Of a DNA stretch of 8,375 bases, positions 1 to 6,833 are shown piece after piece (the first letter of the stretch is position 1; each line of letters opens with the position of its first letter). The translations under genes and the position numbers were made by a program. Source of the stretch: Rhodospirillales bacterium (GTDB lineage Bacteria; Pseudomonadota; Alphaproteobacteria; Reyranellales; Reyranellaceae); the NCBI GenBank assembly GCA_013205335.1, contig JABMNB010000238.1, forward strand, positions 1-8,375, given 5' to 3'. The notes under the pieces were generated by a model. It ran no database searches. It had not been told where the DNA came from and saw only the letters and a program-made list of their open reading frames with translations.

Positions 1-1342
1 ACAGCGTCCTGGCGGCCAGGCGCGCCCAGGCCGGCGGGGTCAGCCAGTCGTAGCCGCCGCTCAGCAGCAGCGTGGGCACCTCGGACTTGACCGGCTGGCG
101 CTCAGCGGGCGGCGCGGCGGGAACGCGCCACACCGGACAGAAGATGTGCGACTTGCTCGCCCGGGCATTCAGCCCATAGACGCCGTTGCTCTCGATCGCC
201 TTGCGTCGCGCCGCGCGGTCGACCATCGGCCAGGTCTCGCGGCACTCGATGCTGTTGTAGAGCCCGTCGAACTGCTGGGCGTTCTGCTCCATCAGGCCGC
301 CGTCGTTGGTCTCGAGATCCTCGGCGTAGAGCTTGAGCAGCCGCAGGTCGCCGCGCCGCGCCGCCGCCACCGTCTCGGGGATCGAGGCAACCTCGCCCTC
401 GCGCATCATGTTCAGCAGCACCATCAGCACCTGGGTGCCGTCGAGCCGGACCGGATGCGGGCCGTCCTCCAGGGTGAGCGATAATTCGAGCGGCGTGCGC
501 TCGGCCGCGTCGATCAGGCCCTCGACGGCGGCGCGCAGCGCCGGATGGCGTTCGCGGCAGACGGCATCGGCGGCGCAGTCGCTGTAGAGCTGCTCGAAGG
601 CGCGGCGCACGATCTCGGGCTCGTTCTGCTCGCCGTTGACCTGGGGCGGGTAGACCCCGTCGAGCACCGCCGCCCGCACCAGGTCGGGATGGCGGCGCAT
701 CACCTCGAGGGCCCAGCGGGTGCCGTAGGACACACCGTAGATATTGATCTTGCTCTGTCCCAGAGCGGCCGCGAGGTCGGCCACGTCGTCGGCCAGAGCC
801 GGCGTCGTGTACATCGCGAGGTCGATCTTGCGGCGGTCCAGTCCGGACCGGCAGCGCACCAGGATATCGCGCTCCTGCTGCTCGGTGACGGCGCGGCGGC
901 GGGCCTTGGCCGGGTCGGAGGTGCGCGTGTCGAAGCAGTCGAGGTTGGGTGTCGAGCCACCGGCGCCGCGCTGGCTCAGGATGACGACGTCGCGGCGGCG
1001 GCGGATGGAGGCCGTCTCGTTCCACCAGTCGCCTTCGCTCAGGGCGTCGGCCCCCGGGGTCGAGGCGACCAGCGGCGCGTCGCCGGGTCCGCCTGACAGG
1101 TAGACCATCGGCTCGACGCCGGCGGTGCGCTTGGCCTTGAGGACGGCGACCTTCAGGCGGATCTCGCGGCCCTGCGGCTGTTCGCGATTCTCCGGCACGA
1201 CGAGGACGAAGCACTCGACCCGGTCGCCTTTCGGCGGCTTGAAGGCGCAACGCTCGCGCTCCAGCCGCGGCGCCGCGTGGGCACTCCCTGCCAAAATCAG
1301 CAGGAATGCTGCCAAGCCGAACAGGAACCGCAGTCGCACCAT
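1..1342 (-). CDS. Exported alpha/beta hydrolase, S33/TAP-like peptidase family (C-terminus outside window)
   Basis: The frame is open to the left edge and gives 447 residues without a stop. Residues 1-23 form a classic signal peptide (Arg3/Arg5, hydrophobic core, cleavage after SAHA), so the enzyme should act in the periplasm or outside the cell. Visible hydrolase landmarks are the oxyanion-hole loop SGGPG (83-87), SQRGAGGS (123-130, where relatives usually read DxRGxGxS), the nucleophile elbow GVSYG with Ser205, and YDWLTPP (431-437) with the likely acid Asp432. The catalytic His would lie beyond the window. Eight Cys residues (32, 44, 136, 164, 256, 262, 367, 402) fit disulfides in an exported protein. 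The order SGGPG - GxSxG - D..TPP matches tripeptidyl-aminopeptidase/proline iminopeptidase-like enzymes that remove N-terminal residues from peptides; the actual substrate cannot be read. In-frame ATGs also exist at 1360 and 1378. I chose 1342 because it puts the signal peptide at the very N-terminus and because a -10-like hexamer lies just upstream of 1378. The gene is divergent from the MFS gene. Confidence 0.87.
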   Translation of the reverse strand, partial: MVRLRFLFGLAAFLLILAGSAHAAPRLERERCAFKPPKGDRVECFVLVVPENREQPQGREIRLKVAVLKAKRTAGVEPMVYLSGGPGDAPLVASTPGADALSEGDWWNETASIRRRRDVVILSQRGAGGSTPNLDCFDTRTSDPAKARRRAVTEQQERDILVRCRSGLDRRKIDLAMYTTPALADDVADLAAALGQSKINIYGVSYGTRWALEVMRRHPDLVRAAVLDGVYPPQVNGEQNEPEIVRRAFEQLYSDCAADAVCRERHPALRAAVEGLIDAAERTPLELSLTLEDGPHPVRLDGTQVLMVLLNMMREGEVASIPETVAAARRGDLRLLKLYAEDLETNDGGLMEQNAQQFDGLYNSIECRETWPMVDRAARRKAIESNGVYGLNARASKSHIFCPVWRVPAAPPAERQPVKSEVPTLLLSGGYDWLTPPAWARLAARTL

Positions 1343-1384
1343 GGATATGTTCTGCCACATCGCAGCTTGTGACGGCATGAAGTA

Positions 1385-1390
1385 ATTCTA
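1385..1390 (-). promoter_or_regulatory. Possible -10 hexamer for the hydrolase gene
   Basis: Read on the minus strand this is TAGAAT, five of six matches to the sigma-70 TATAAT consensus. No convincing -35 box stands 16-18 bases upstream. Transcription would begin close to 1378, which would exclude the upstream in-frame ATG at 1378 and favour the 1342 (or 1360) start. This is a weak call, since single hexamers occur by chance. Confidence 0.25.
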
Positions 1391-1401
1391 TGGAAACCAT
1401 A
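1389..1401. promoter_or_regulatory. Inverted repeat in divergent intergenic region
   Basis: TATGG-AAA-CCATA is a perfect 5-base inverted repeat around three A residues. It lies in the 106-base gap between the divergent hydrolase and MFS genes and overlaps the -10-like hexamer of the hydrolase gene. A regulator bound here could affect both directions. The arms are short, so chance remains possible. Confidence 0.35.
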
Positions 1402-1402
1402 A

Positions 1403-1418
1403 GGCAGGACGTCTTGCC
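1403..1418. promoter_or_regulatory. 16-base near-perfect palindrome, candidate operator
   Basis: GGCAGGACGTCTTGCC matches its own reverse complement at 14 of 16 positions and is centred on GACGTC; only the 1407/1414 pair fails. It starts two bases after the preceding inverted repeat and ends 30 bases before the MFS start. Its size fits a site for a dimeric regulator such as a TetR, GntR or MarR type. No regulator gene is visible in the window, so which protein binds, if any, is unknown. Confidence 0.4.
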
Positions 1419-1448
1419 AGTTCGGGCACGCCGCCTCAGGTTGCGGCC

Positions 1449-2696
1449 ATGACCCAACGCTCCTATTGGACCGCCGTGTGGTGCGGCTTCCTCGTCCTCA
1501 CCATCGGCCTCGGCGTTCGCCAGAGCTTCGGCATCTTCCTGAAGCCGATCTCGGCCGAGCTCCATGTCGGCCGCGAACTCTTCTCGTTCGGCACGGCGCT
1601 GTCGATGCTGGTGATGGGCACCATCGCGCCCTTTTCCGGCCGGCTGGCCGACCGCTTCGGCTCGGCGCCGACCATCGCCGGCGGCGCGGCAATCTATGTC
1701 GTGGGCATGATCGTCACCGCCACGATGCATGACAGCTTGATGCTGATCGTGGGCAACGTGCTGGTCGGCATCGGCCTGTCGGCGGCGACCTTCGGACCGG
1801 TACTGGGCGTCATCCTGCGCGTGGCCCCGCCCGCCAAGCAGGCGCTGGCCGTGGGCATCTGTTCGGCCGGCAGTTCGTTCGGCCAGTTCTTCATCGTGCC
1901 GCTGGCAGCCGTCCTGCTGAACTATTTCGGAGACTGGCGGCCGACCATGTGGGCGCTGACCATCCTCGCCCTGATCATGATCGTGCTGCCCCTCGGCCTC
2001 AACGACCGCAAGGAGATCGCGGCCTCCAAGCGCGGCAGCGGCGGCAACCAGACAACCGGCGAGGCGCTCTCCGAGGCCTTCGCGCAGCGCAGCTTCGTGC
2101 TGCTGGTGGTCGGCTACTTCGTCTGCGGCTTCCATGTCGCCTTCGTCGGTGGCCATCTGCCGGCCTACATCTCCGACAAGGGGATCGGCCTGTCGCTGTT
2201 CGGCATCGACCTGTCGCCGGCCGAACTCGGCGGCTGGGCGATCGGCATGGTCGGCCTGTTCAACATCGCCGGCGCCATCCTGTGGAGCTCGATGGGCAAC
2301 AGGTTCAAGCGCAAGAACCTCTTGTCGACACTCTACCTGCTGCGCTCGCTGGTCTTCCTGGGTTTCGTGATCGCGCCGCTGTCAGCCGCCTCGGTGCTGA
2401 TCTTTGCGGCAGCACTGGGCTTCCTGTGGCTGGGCACGGTGCCGCTCACGGCGTCGCTGGTCGGCTACATCTTCGGGCCGGTGCACGTCACCATGCTGAA
2501 CGGCATCGTCTTCTTCGGCCATCAGGTCGGCAGCTTCTTCGGCGGCTGGGGCGGCGGGCGGCTGTTCGACCTGCAGGGCAACTACGACATGATGTGGTGG
2601 ATCTCGATCGCCCTCGGCCTCGTCTCGGCCGCGCTGCACTATCCGATCGTCGAGGAGCGGCTGTCGCGTCCGATGGCCACGCCGCAACCGGCATGA
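1449..2696 (+). CDS. MFS transporter (12-helix major facilitator superfamily carrier)
   Basis: This 415-residue protein is hydrophobic throughout and has the normal length for a 12-segment major facilitator. The loop after the second helix carries the MFS signature GRLADRFG (64-71, the G-x-L-a-D-r-x-G motif A). A polar central loop near residues 194-212 (DRKEIAASKRGSGGN) separates the two six-helix halves. Pro- and Gly-rich helices such as GVRQSFGIFLKPI (22-34) are reminiscent of the oxalate/formate-antiporter-like and monocarboxylate-type carriers, so a small organic anion is a fair guess but unproven. It would sit in the inner membrane. The ATG at 1449 has a weak AGG eight bases upstream. 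Its stop overlaps the start of a small membrane protein, so the two are probably translated together. It is divergent from a secreted peptidase-like hydrolase, with palindromes between them. Confidence 0.9.
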   Translation: MTQRSYWTAVWCGFLVLTIGLGVRQSFGIFLKPISAELHVGRELFSFGTALSMLVMGTIAPFSGRLADRFGSAPTIAGGAAIYVVGMIVTATMHDSLMLIVGNVLVGIGLSAATFGPVLGVILRVAPPAKQALAVGICSAGSSFGQFFIVPLAAVLLNYFGDWRPTMWALTILALIMIVLPLGLNDRKEIAASKRGSGGNQTTGEALSEAFAQRSFVLLVVGYFVCGFHVAFVGGHLPAYISDKGIGLSLFGIDLSPAELGGWAIGMVGLFNIAGAILWSSMGNRFKRKNLLSTLYLLRSLVFLGFVIAPLSAASVLIFAAALGFLWLGTVPLTASLVGYIFGPVHVTMLNGIVFFGHQVGSFFGGWGGGRLFDLQGNYDMMWWISIALGLVSAALHYPIVEERLSRPMATPQPA

Positions 2697-2830
2697 CCGC
2701 AGGCTGGCATTCCTTGCTGCTGTGGGGGTTGGCCAGCCTGGTCGTGGCCGCGACGGTCGTGTCGTTCATCCTGTGGGGACTGAACGGTCCCGCATATCTC
2801 GTGGACCTGATCGCGGCCTATTGCCTGTGA
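2693..2830 (+). CDS. 45-residue single-span membrane protein, coupled to the MFS gene
   Basis: The ATG overlaps the MFS stop in an ATGA arrangement, typical of translational coupling. The product has one strong hydrophobic segment (about residues 7-29, from SLLLWG to FILWG) followed by a conserved-looking amphipathic tail, LNGPAYLVDLIAAYCL, that ends in Cys-Leu. It has no signal-peptidase site and almost no charge, so it should stay in the inner membrane. Very short proteins encoded directly after some MFS carriers, especially oxalate/formate-type ones, are annotated in databases as transporter small subunits; I infer the same role here without a sequence match to prove it. The alternative is a fortuitous ORF, but the overlap, the composition and the tight position before the next gene argue against that. 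Confidence 0.65.
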   Translation: MTAGWHSLLLWGLASLVVAATVVSFILWGLNGPAYLVDLIAAYCL

Positions 2831-2859
2831 TCGGGAGGCGCTAACGTCACCCCCGTGCG

Positions 2860-2874
2860 CAGCGTCCGACGCTG
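2860..2874. repeat. Small hairpin upstream of the 1315-residue gene
   Basis: CAGCGT-CCG-ACGCTG forms a perfect 6-base-pair stem with a three-base loop in the 54-base gap after the small membrane gene. No T tract follows, so it is not a typical intrinsic terminator. It lies five bases before the GGAGAG preceding the next gene, so it could influence translation initiation there or serve as a binding site. No clear promoter is visible in the gap. Confidence 0.3.
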
Positions 2875-2884
2875 ACGCGGAGAG

Positions 2885-5800
2885 ATGGGGGCGGTAATGC
2901 CGACAGCACGACTGGACAAGGATGTCTTTGCCGCGGGCGGCACCGTGGCCACCGATTGGGCGCAGGCCGGGGGCAACGCCCAGGTCAACATTTCTGCGGG
3001 CGCCCAGGTCAGTCGCGGCATCAATTTCGATCTCGGCATATCGGCGATCGCCAATGTCGACGCCGGAATCGGCAAGTTCCTGAGCGCGGAACTGTCGGGC
3101 CAGGCAAGCGCGGCCGCCTCGGTCACGGCCCAGATCCAGGTGCCGATGAACCTGTTCGGCGAGATCGGCTTTGCCGTTCGGCTGCAGGCGATTGCCGAGC
3201 TGGCCGCCGCGGTTCAGGTCAGTCTCGGCCTGAAGGTCGGCGACTTCCTCGAACTGGCCGGCAACGATCCCAACATGCGCGGCCTGCCGGTCGACCTGTT
3301 GCGCGTGTTCCTCTCGGAGATCGACATCAAGGCCGGCCTCTTTGCGAAGGCGGCATTGACCGCGCAGGCCTACGCCCAGCTCGTCGTCACCGGCACGGCA
3401 ATCGCCCAACCCTCGCGCAACATCAAACCCGGCTTCAACATCGTCGCTGGCATGGGCGTCGGCCTGAAGGCGGGGGCGGGCTTCCGCGTCTTTGCCGCGA
3501 TGGAGTTCGACGATTTCAGCCGCTTCGTCGCCCGCTCGGTCGACGTGCTGGTGGATGGCGCGTGCCGCGAAGCGGCGGCTGGCCTTCCTGCCGGCGACGC
3601 AACCTCACGTGCGCTTCTCCAGGCGGCACGGCCCGCCTTCAAGATGGCGTTGCGCACCGCCTATGAGCTGGGCGAGTTCATCGCCGTCAACGCGCCGCAA
3701 GCCAACGGGGCGGGCGCCGAGCAGGTGTCGTTGCGCTGCGTTCAGGTTGCCCTGGAAGAAGGCCAGCGCTTCCTGCTCGAAGGCCTGACCGATGCCGCGC
3801 TTCAGGCGCTGCGCACGGCGATGCTGGGCTGGATGGCGCCGCCGCTGAACGCCCGCTGGCGTTCGGCGCGCGCGATGCGGCGCGCCCTGTCGGATCATCT
3901 GGACGGCTTTCCGGCGGAGCCCTTCGACGGCGCGCCTGCGACCGAGGCCTATTGGACGACGCTGGTCACCCGCATCGTCGATCTCGCGGCCTCGATGGCG
4001 GCCGGCACGCTCGACCAGCCGACACAGCGCTTCATATCCGTCCTGTGGTCGGCCGCGCAGCTCGCCCTCGTCGCCAGCCGGCGCGTGACCCGCGCAGACG
4101 CCTCGCTCAGCGTCATCGGCCTGCCACCGCGGCAGGTCCATGCCCCGTTCCAGGGCAATCTTTCCGTCCAGCCGCCCCAGGTGGTCCGCGACCATATCCG
4201 GGCGTCGCTCGCCGCTGCGCCGAGCGGCGCGCTGCAACTGGGCCATCTCGTCGAGTTCCTGACCGCCGACGCGGCACTCGATTTCCTGCGCCTGCACAAT
4301 GCCGGCGTCGATCGCTTCCTCGGCGCCATGACCGGGCCGTTGGGCAGTGCCGCCAACGATGTCGCGCGCACGCTCCTGCGCAACATCGGCAGCGCCGTCG
4401 TTGCCGGCGGACGGCCCGATGCGCAGGCGACGCTCGAAGCCATCGCGGTGTCGTTGCGCACATTCATGGCAACGCAGGTCCATCAGGAGCTGGCGCCGGT
4501 CTTGCGCGAAAACCTCCTGTCGCGACCCGACGTGAAGATCTATTTCGACGAGGTCTTCCTGCCGACCACCGACTTCACGCTCGATACGGTGTTCGGTGCG
4601 GCTCTCGACTGGAGCCGGCGTGGCGCCGACCAGGAGCGCCTGAAGGAGGCGCTCTCGGGAATCCTGATGAAGCTGCTCGGCCGCAGCCTGGTGGCGACCG
4701 CCGACATCATGACGACCGAGGCGCAACGCCAGATGCAGGGCATCCTGACCAGCCTCGCCGACAATGTCGGCGCGCCGAACGGAATCGTCCGTCAGCTTTC
4801 GCGCGCGGCGAACCTGCCGGTACCCGTGAGCGAAATCGCCGAACTCACGGCCGACGCCCTGCGCATCGGCGCCGAAGTGCTGGGTCCGCTCACCGATAGC
4901 CAGCGCGCGAAGATCCGCACACTGATGTATCGGGTCATCGATCCGGTGCCGGTCGACGCCGGCGACGCCTTCCTTCGCCAGCTTTCCGACAGCGCCTTCA
5001 TGCCCAATGCCGAGGCGATGATGGAGCTGGCCACCGAGCTGGGATCGATCGGCGGCGAGCGCTTCCTGCAGTTCGTCATCAAGCTGGTCGAGTTGATCGG
5101 CGCCAAGATCCTTGAGGAGCTCACGGCAGTCATCGATGCCGCGCGGGCGCAGATCCAGCAGTGGTACGACGACACCCGCCAGGCGCTGGACGAACTGCAG
5201 CAGCAGCTCGGGCGGCTGGCGGCGGAGATCGAGCGCCTGGCCAGCGAGGTTGCGCGGGATTTCGACAGGGCCATCGACGATCTTCTGGGCGCGCTCGCGC
5301 CGCTCGCGACCCGCTCGGGCCGCCGCACCTTCAAGGCACGCCTGACCGACGAGATCATCGACGATGCCTTCGCAATCCTTGGCGACAACTACGTCTATCG
5401 CACGCTGGCGCCGGCCCCCGTGCGCCGGGCGATCAGGGCGGCCGCCCGCAGCGCCGTCGAGAATGCGCTCGACAACGACGTCATCGATGGCGTGCTCGAC
5501 ATCGTGGGCGAGGTGGCCGTTGAGGTCGATTCGTTGATAGACGACATCCGCGACCTCGATCCGCGGCGCGATCTCGCCGAGCAGATCGGCAATCTGCTGC
5601 TCAACCGGCTGACCGACGCGATCCAGGACAATCTCGGCCGCGATCCTCACATCGACGTGGGTTTCGACGTCACGGTGCTCGGGACCCGCCACCGCATCTC
5701 GCTGGGCCGCATCGACGTGCCGGTCGATGCCGTGGTCGACGGATTGCGAGCGGCGATCCGCCAGACCGATGCCTTCGAGGATGCCGTGCGCGACGCCGCG

Positions 5801-6832
5801 GCCGCCCTCGCCACGGCTTTCGCCCGCGAGGCGCGTCTGCAGACGGCGGACACCGAGCGAGCGGGCAAGGCGGCCGCCCATGAGCGCCTTGGCACCCAGC
5901 GCGCCGCGCTGGAAGCGGCGCCCCGCAGCGTCAGGATCCTGTCGCCCGCGAGCGGCAGCGCCGCCGCCGGCCAGACCCGTCTGCGCATCGAGCTGGAAGG
6001 TCTTTCGCGCGCCGCGGTCGAGGACCAGGCCGATCGCCCATCCGTCGTCTGCGTCTTCCTGAACGGGCAGGAACTTCCACTCTCGGCTTTCACCGTGACC
6101 GAGACAGGCAGCATGGCGCCGCCGTCGATGAAACCCTTACCCGGCGCCTACGACCCGCGTCAGGAACTCGATCTGCGCCCGCACTGGGTGGCGATCCGGA
6201 CCCCCGTCACTCCGGCGAAGCGCGCGCCCGGGAAAGCGGCGGCGAGCCTCGCGGCGATTGCCCAGAAGCGTGGCCCGCCCCGCCCCGCCTCGCCCGCTCC
6301 CGGCAGCACGCCTCTGGCGCCGCTCAAAGGCAAGACCAGCGGCCGGACGCTCGCGCAAGCGCCGGTCAAGCGCGCGGAGCGCCGCTTCGGCAGGCCGCTC
6401 ACGGTCACCCAGATCGGACGCATCGCCAGCCAGACGACCGCCGGCGTCGTGCTGTCGTGCCTGCTGAACGGCCGCGAACTGGAGGAAGGTCTCAACACGC
6501 TGGTCGTGGCGGTCGTGCTGCCGGGCGGCGGTCGCCTCGAGGCGGCCTGCACTTTCTTCGGTGAGGCCTCGCCGGCAACGCCGTCGAAGCCCAAGCCACC
6601 CACGCCGAAGCCGGGCGTGATCCATCTGCCCGGCCTCAGGCCGGTGAAACCGGCCGACCTCCTGCCACAAAGGATCGCAGGCAAGTTCGTGCTGCCGCCG
6701 AAGAAAGGCCGGCTGCAGTCGATCGCCGCGCAGAAGAAGTCGATCGAGCTGCGCGGTGCCGCGAAGCGCAAGCTCCTGCGCGACAGCCTGGGTATCTCGC
6801 TGGCATCGCAACTCAAGCCGGGGAAGCGCTGA
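2885..6832 (+). CDS. 1315-residue multidomain protein of unknown function (beta-rich N-terminus, helical/coiled-coil body, split Ig-like C-terminus)
   Basis: I do not recognise this protein. No signal peptide or convincing transmembrane helix is visible. Residues about 25-210 are rich in Ala, Gly and Val with alternating hydrophobic positions and look like beta strands; segments 65-122 and 148-205 resemble each other. Residues about 210-1000 are mostly amphipathic helix, with a strong coiled-coil stretch at 743-800 (QALDELQQQLGRL is typical) and a short beta insert near 917-940. The C-terminus looks like an Ig-like fold: VRILSPASG (1016-1024), CVFLNGQEL (1056-1064), then a Lys/Pro/Ala-rich linker (about 1106-1166), then VVLSCLLNG (1188-1196) and EGLNTLVVAV (1201-1210). 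The last 85 residues are Pro- and Lys-rich and end in a basic tail. The ATG at 2885 directly abuts GGAGAG (2879-2884); an in-frame ATG at 2897 is better spaced and may be the true start, shortening the protein by four residues. The next gene starts one base after the stop, implying joint expression with a papain-like protein. Structural, surface-binding or toxin-like roles are all open. Confidence 0.85.
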   Translation: MGAVMPTARLDKDVFAAGGTVATDWAQAGGNAQVNISAGAQVSRGINFDLGISAIANVDAGIGKFLSAELSGQASAAASVTAQIQVPMNLFGEIGFAVRLQAIAELAAAVQVSLGLKVGDFLELAGNDPNMRGLPVDLLRVFLSEIDIKAGLFAKAALTAQAYAQLVVTGTAIAQPSRNIKPGFNIVAGMGVGLKAGAGFRVFAAMEFDDFSRFVARSVDVLVDGACREAAAGLPAGDATSRALLQAARPAFKMALRTAYELGEFIAVNAPQANGAGAEQVSLRCVQVALEEGQRFLLEGLTDAALQALRTAMLGWMAPPLNARWRSARAMRRALSDHLDGFPAEPFDGAPATEAYWTTLVTRIVDLAASMAAGTLDQPTQRFISVLWSAAQLALVASRRVTRADASLSVIGLPPRQVHAPFQGNLSVQPPQVVRDHIRASLAAAPSGALQLGHLVEFLTADAALDFLRLHNAGVDRFLGAMTGPLGSAANDVARTLLRNIGSAVVAGGRPDAQATLEAIAVSLRTFMATQVHQELAPVLRENLLSRPDVKIYFDEVFLPTTDFTLDTVFGAALDWSRRGADQERLKEALSGILMKLLGRSLVATADIMTTEAQRQMQGILTSLADNVGAPNGIVRQLSRAANLPVPVSEIAELTADALRIGAEVLGPLTDSQRAKIRTLMYRVIDPVPVDAGDAFLRQLSDSAFMPNAEAMMELATELGSIGGERFLQFVIKLVELIGAKILEELTAVIDAARAQIQQWYDDTRQALDELQQQLGRLAAEIERLASEVARDFDRAIDDLLGALAPLATRSGRRTFKARLTDEIIDDAFAILGDNYVYRTLAPAPVRRAIRAAARSAVENALDNDVIDGVLDIVGEVAVEVDSLIDDIRDLDPRRDLAEQIGNLLLNRLTDAIQDNLGRDPHIDVGFDVTVLGTRHRISLGRIDVPVDAVVDGLRAAIRQTDAFEDAVRDAAAALATAFAREARLQTADTERAGKAAAHERLGTQRAALEAAPRSVRILSPASGSAAAGQTRLRIELEGLSRAAVEDQADRPSVVCVFLNGQELPLSAFTVTETGSMAPPSMKPLPGAYDPRQELDLRPHWVAIRTPVTPAKRAPGKAAASLAAIAQKRGPPRPASPAPGSTPLAPLKGKTSGRTLAQAPVKRAERRFGRPLTVTQIGRIASQTTAGVVLSCLLNGRELEEGLNTLVVAVVLPGGGRLEAACTFFGEASPATPSKPKPPTPKPGVIHLPGLRPVKPADLLPQRIAGKFVLPPKKGRLQSIAAQKKSIELRGAAKRKLLRDSLGISLASQLKPGKR
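6820..6826 (+). promoter_or_regulatory. Ribosome binding site of the papain-like gene
   Basis: GGGGAAG lies inside the last codons of the 1315-residue gene, seven bases before the ATG at 6834. It fixes that ATG as the start rather than the upstream in-frame ATG at 6756, which would overlap the preceding gene by 77 bases. Its position implies that ribosomes finishing the upstream gene can feed the downstream one. Confidence 0.6.
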
Positions 6833-6833
6833 C

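Noticed and set aside
102..2156. Long open frame on the minus strand crossing the hydrolase, the intergenic gap and part of the MFS gene
   Set aside because: It is a frame-shifted shadow: the translation is Arg/His/Gly-rich without domains and conflicts with two well-supported genes, one with a signal peptide and GxSxG motif, the other with MFS motif A.
1949..2692. Plus-strand open frame inside the MFS gene leading into the small membrane protein
   Set aside because: The part inside the MFS gene is an Arg/Pro-rich shadow. Only the last 45 codons, after the ATG at 2693, have membrane-protein character.
2860..2874. Intrinsic terminator after the small membrane gene
   Set aside because: The stem is GC-rich but short and no T run follows, so it is recorded only as a hairpin.
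2382..3409. Minus-strand open frames over the end of the MFS gene, the gap and the start of the large gene
   Set aside because: They lie antisense to supported genes, have no motifs, and have the amino-acid bias of a shadow frame.
3605..5881. 758-codon open frame antisense to the large gene
   Set aside because: Long antisense frames are expected opposite GC-rich genes with strong third-position bias. Its composition is His/Arg/Gly/Gln-rich with no recognisable motif, while the sense frame has coherent helices, a coiled coil and a coupled downstream gene.
6756..6833. Longer version of the papain-like protein starting at 6756
   Set aside because: It would overlap the upstream gene by 77 bases. 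The extra 26 residues are a shadow of the preceding basic tail, and the ATG at 6834 has a well-spaced GGGGAAG.
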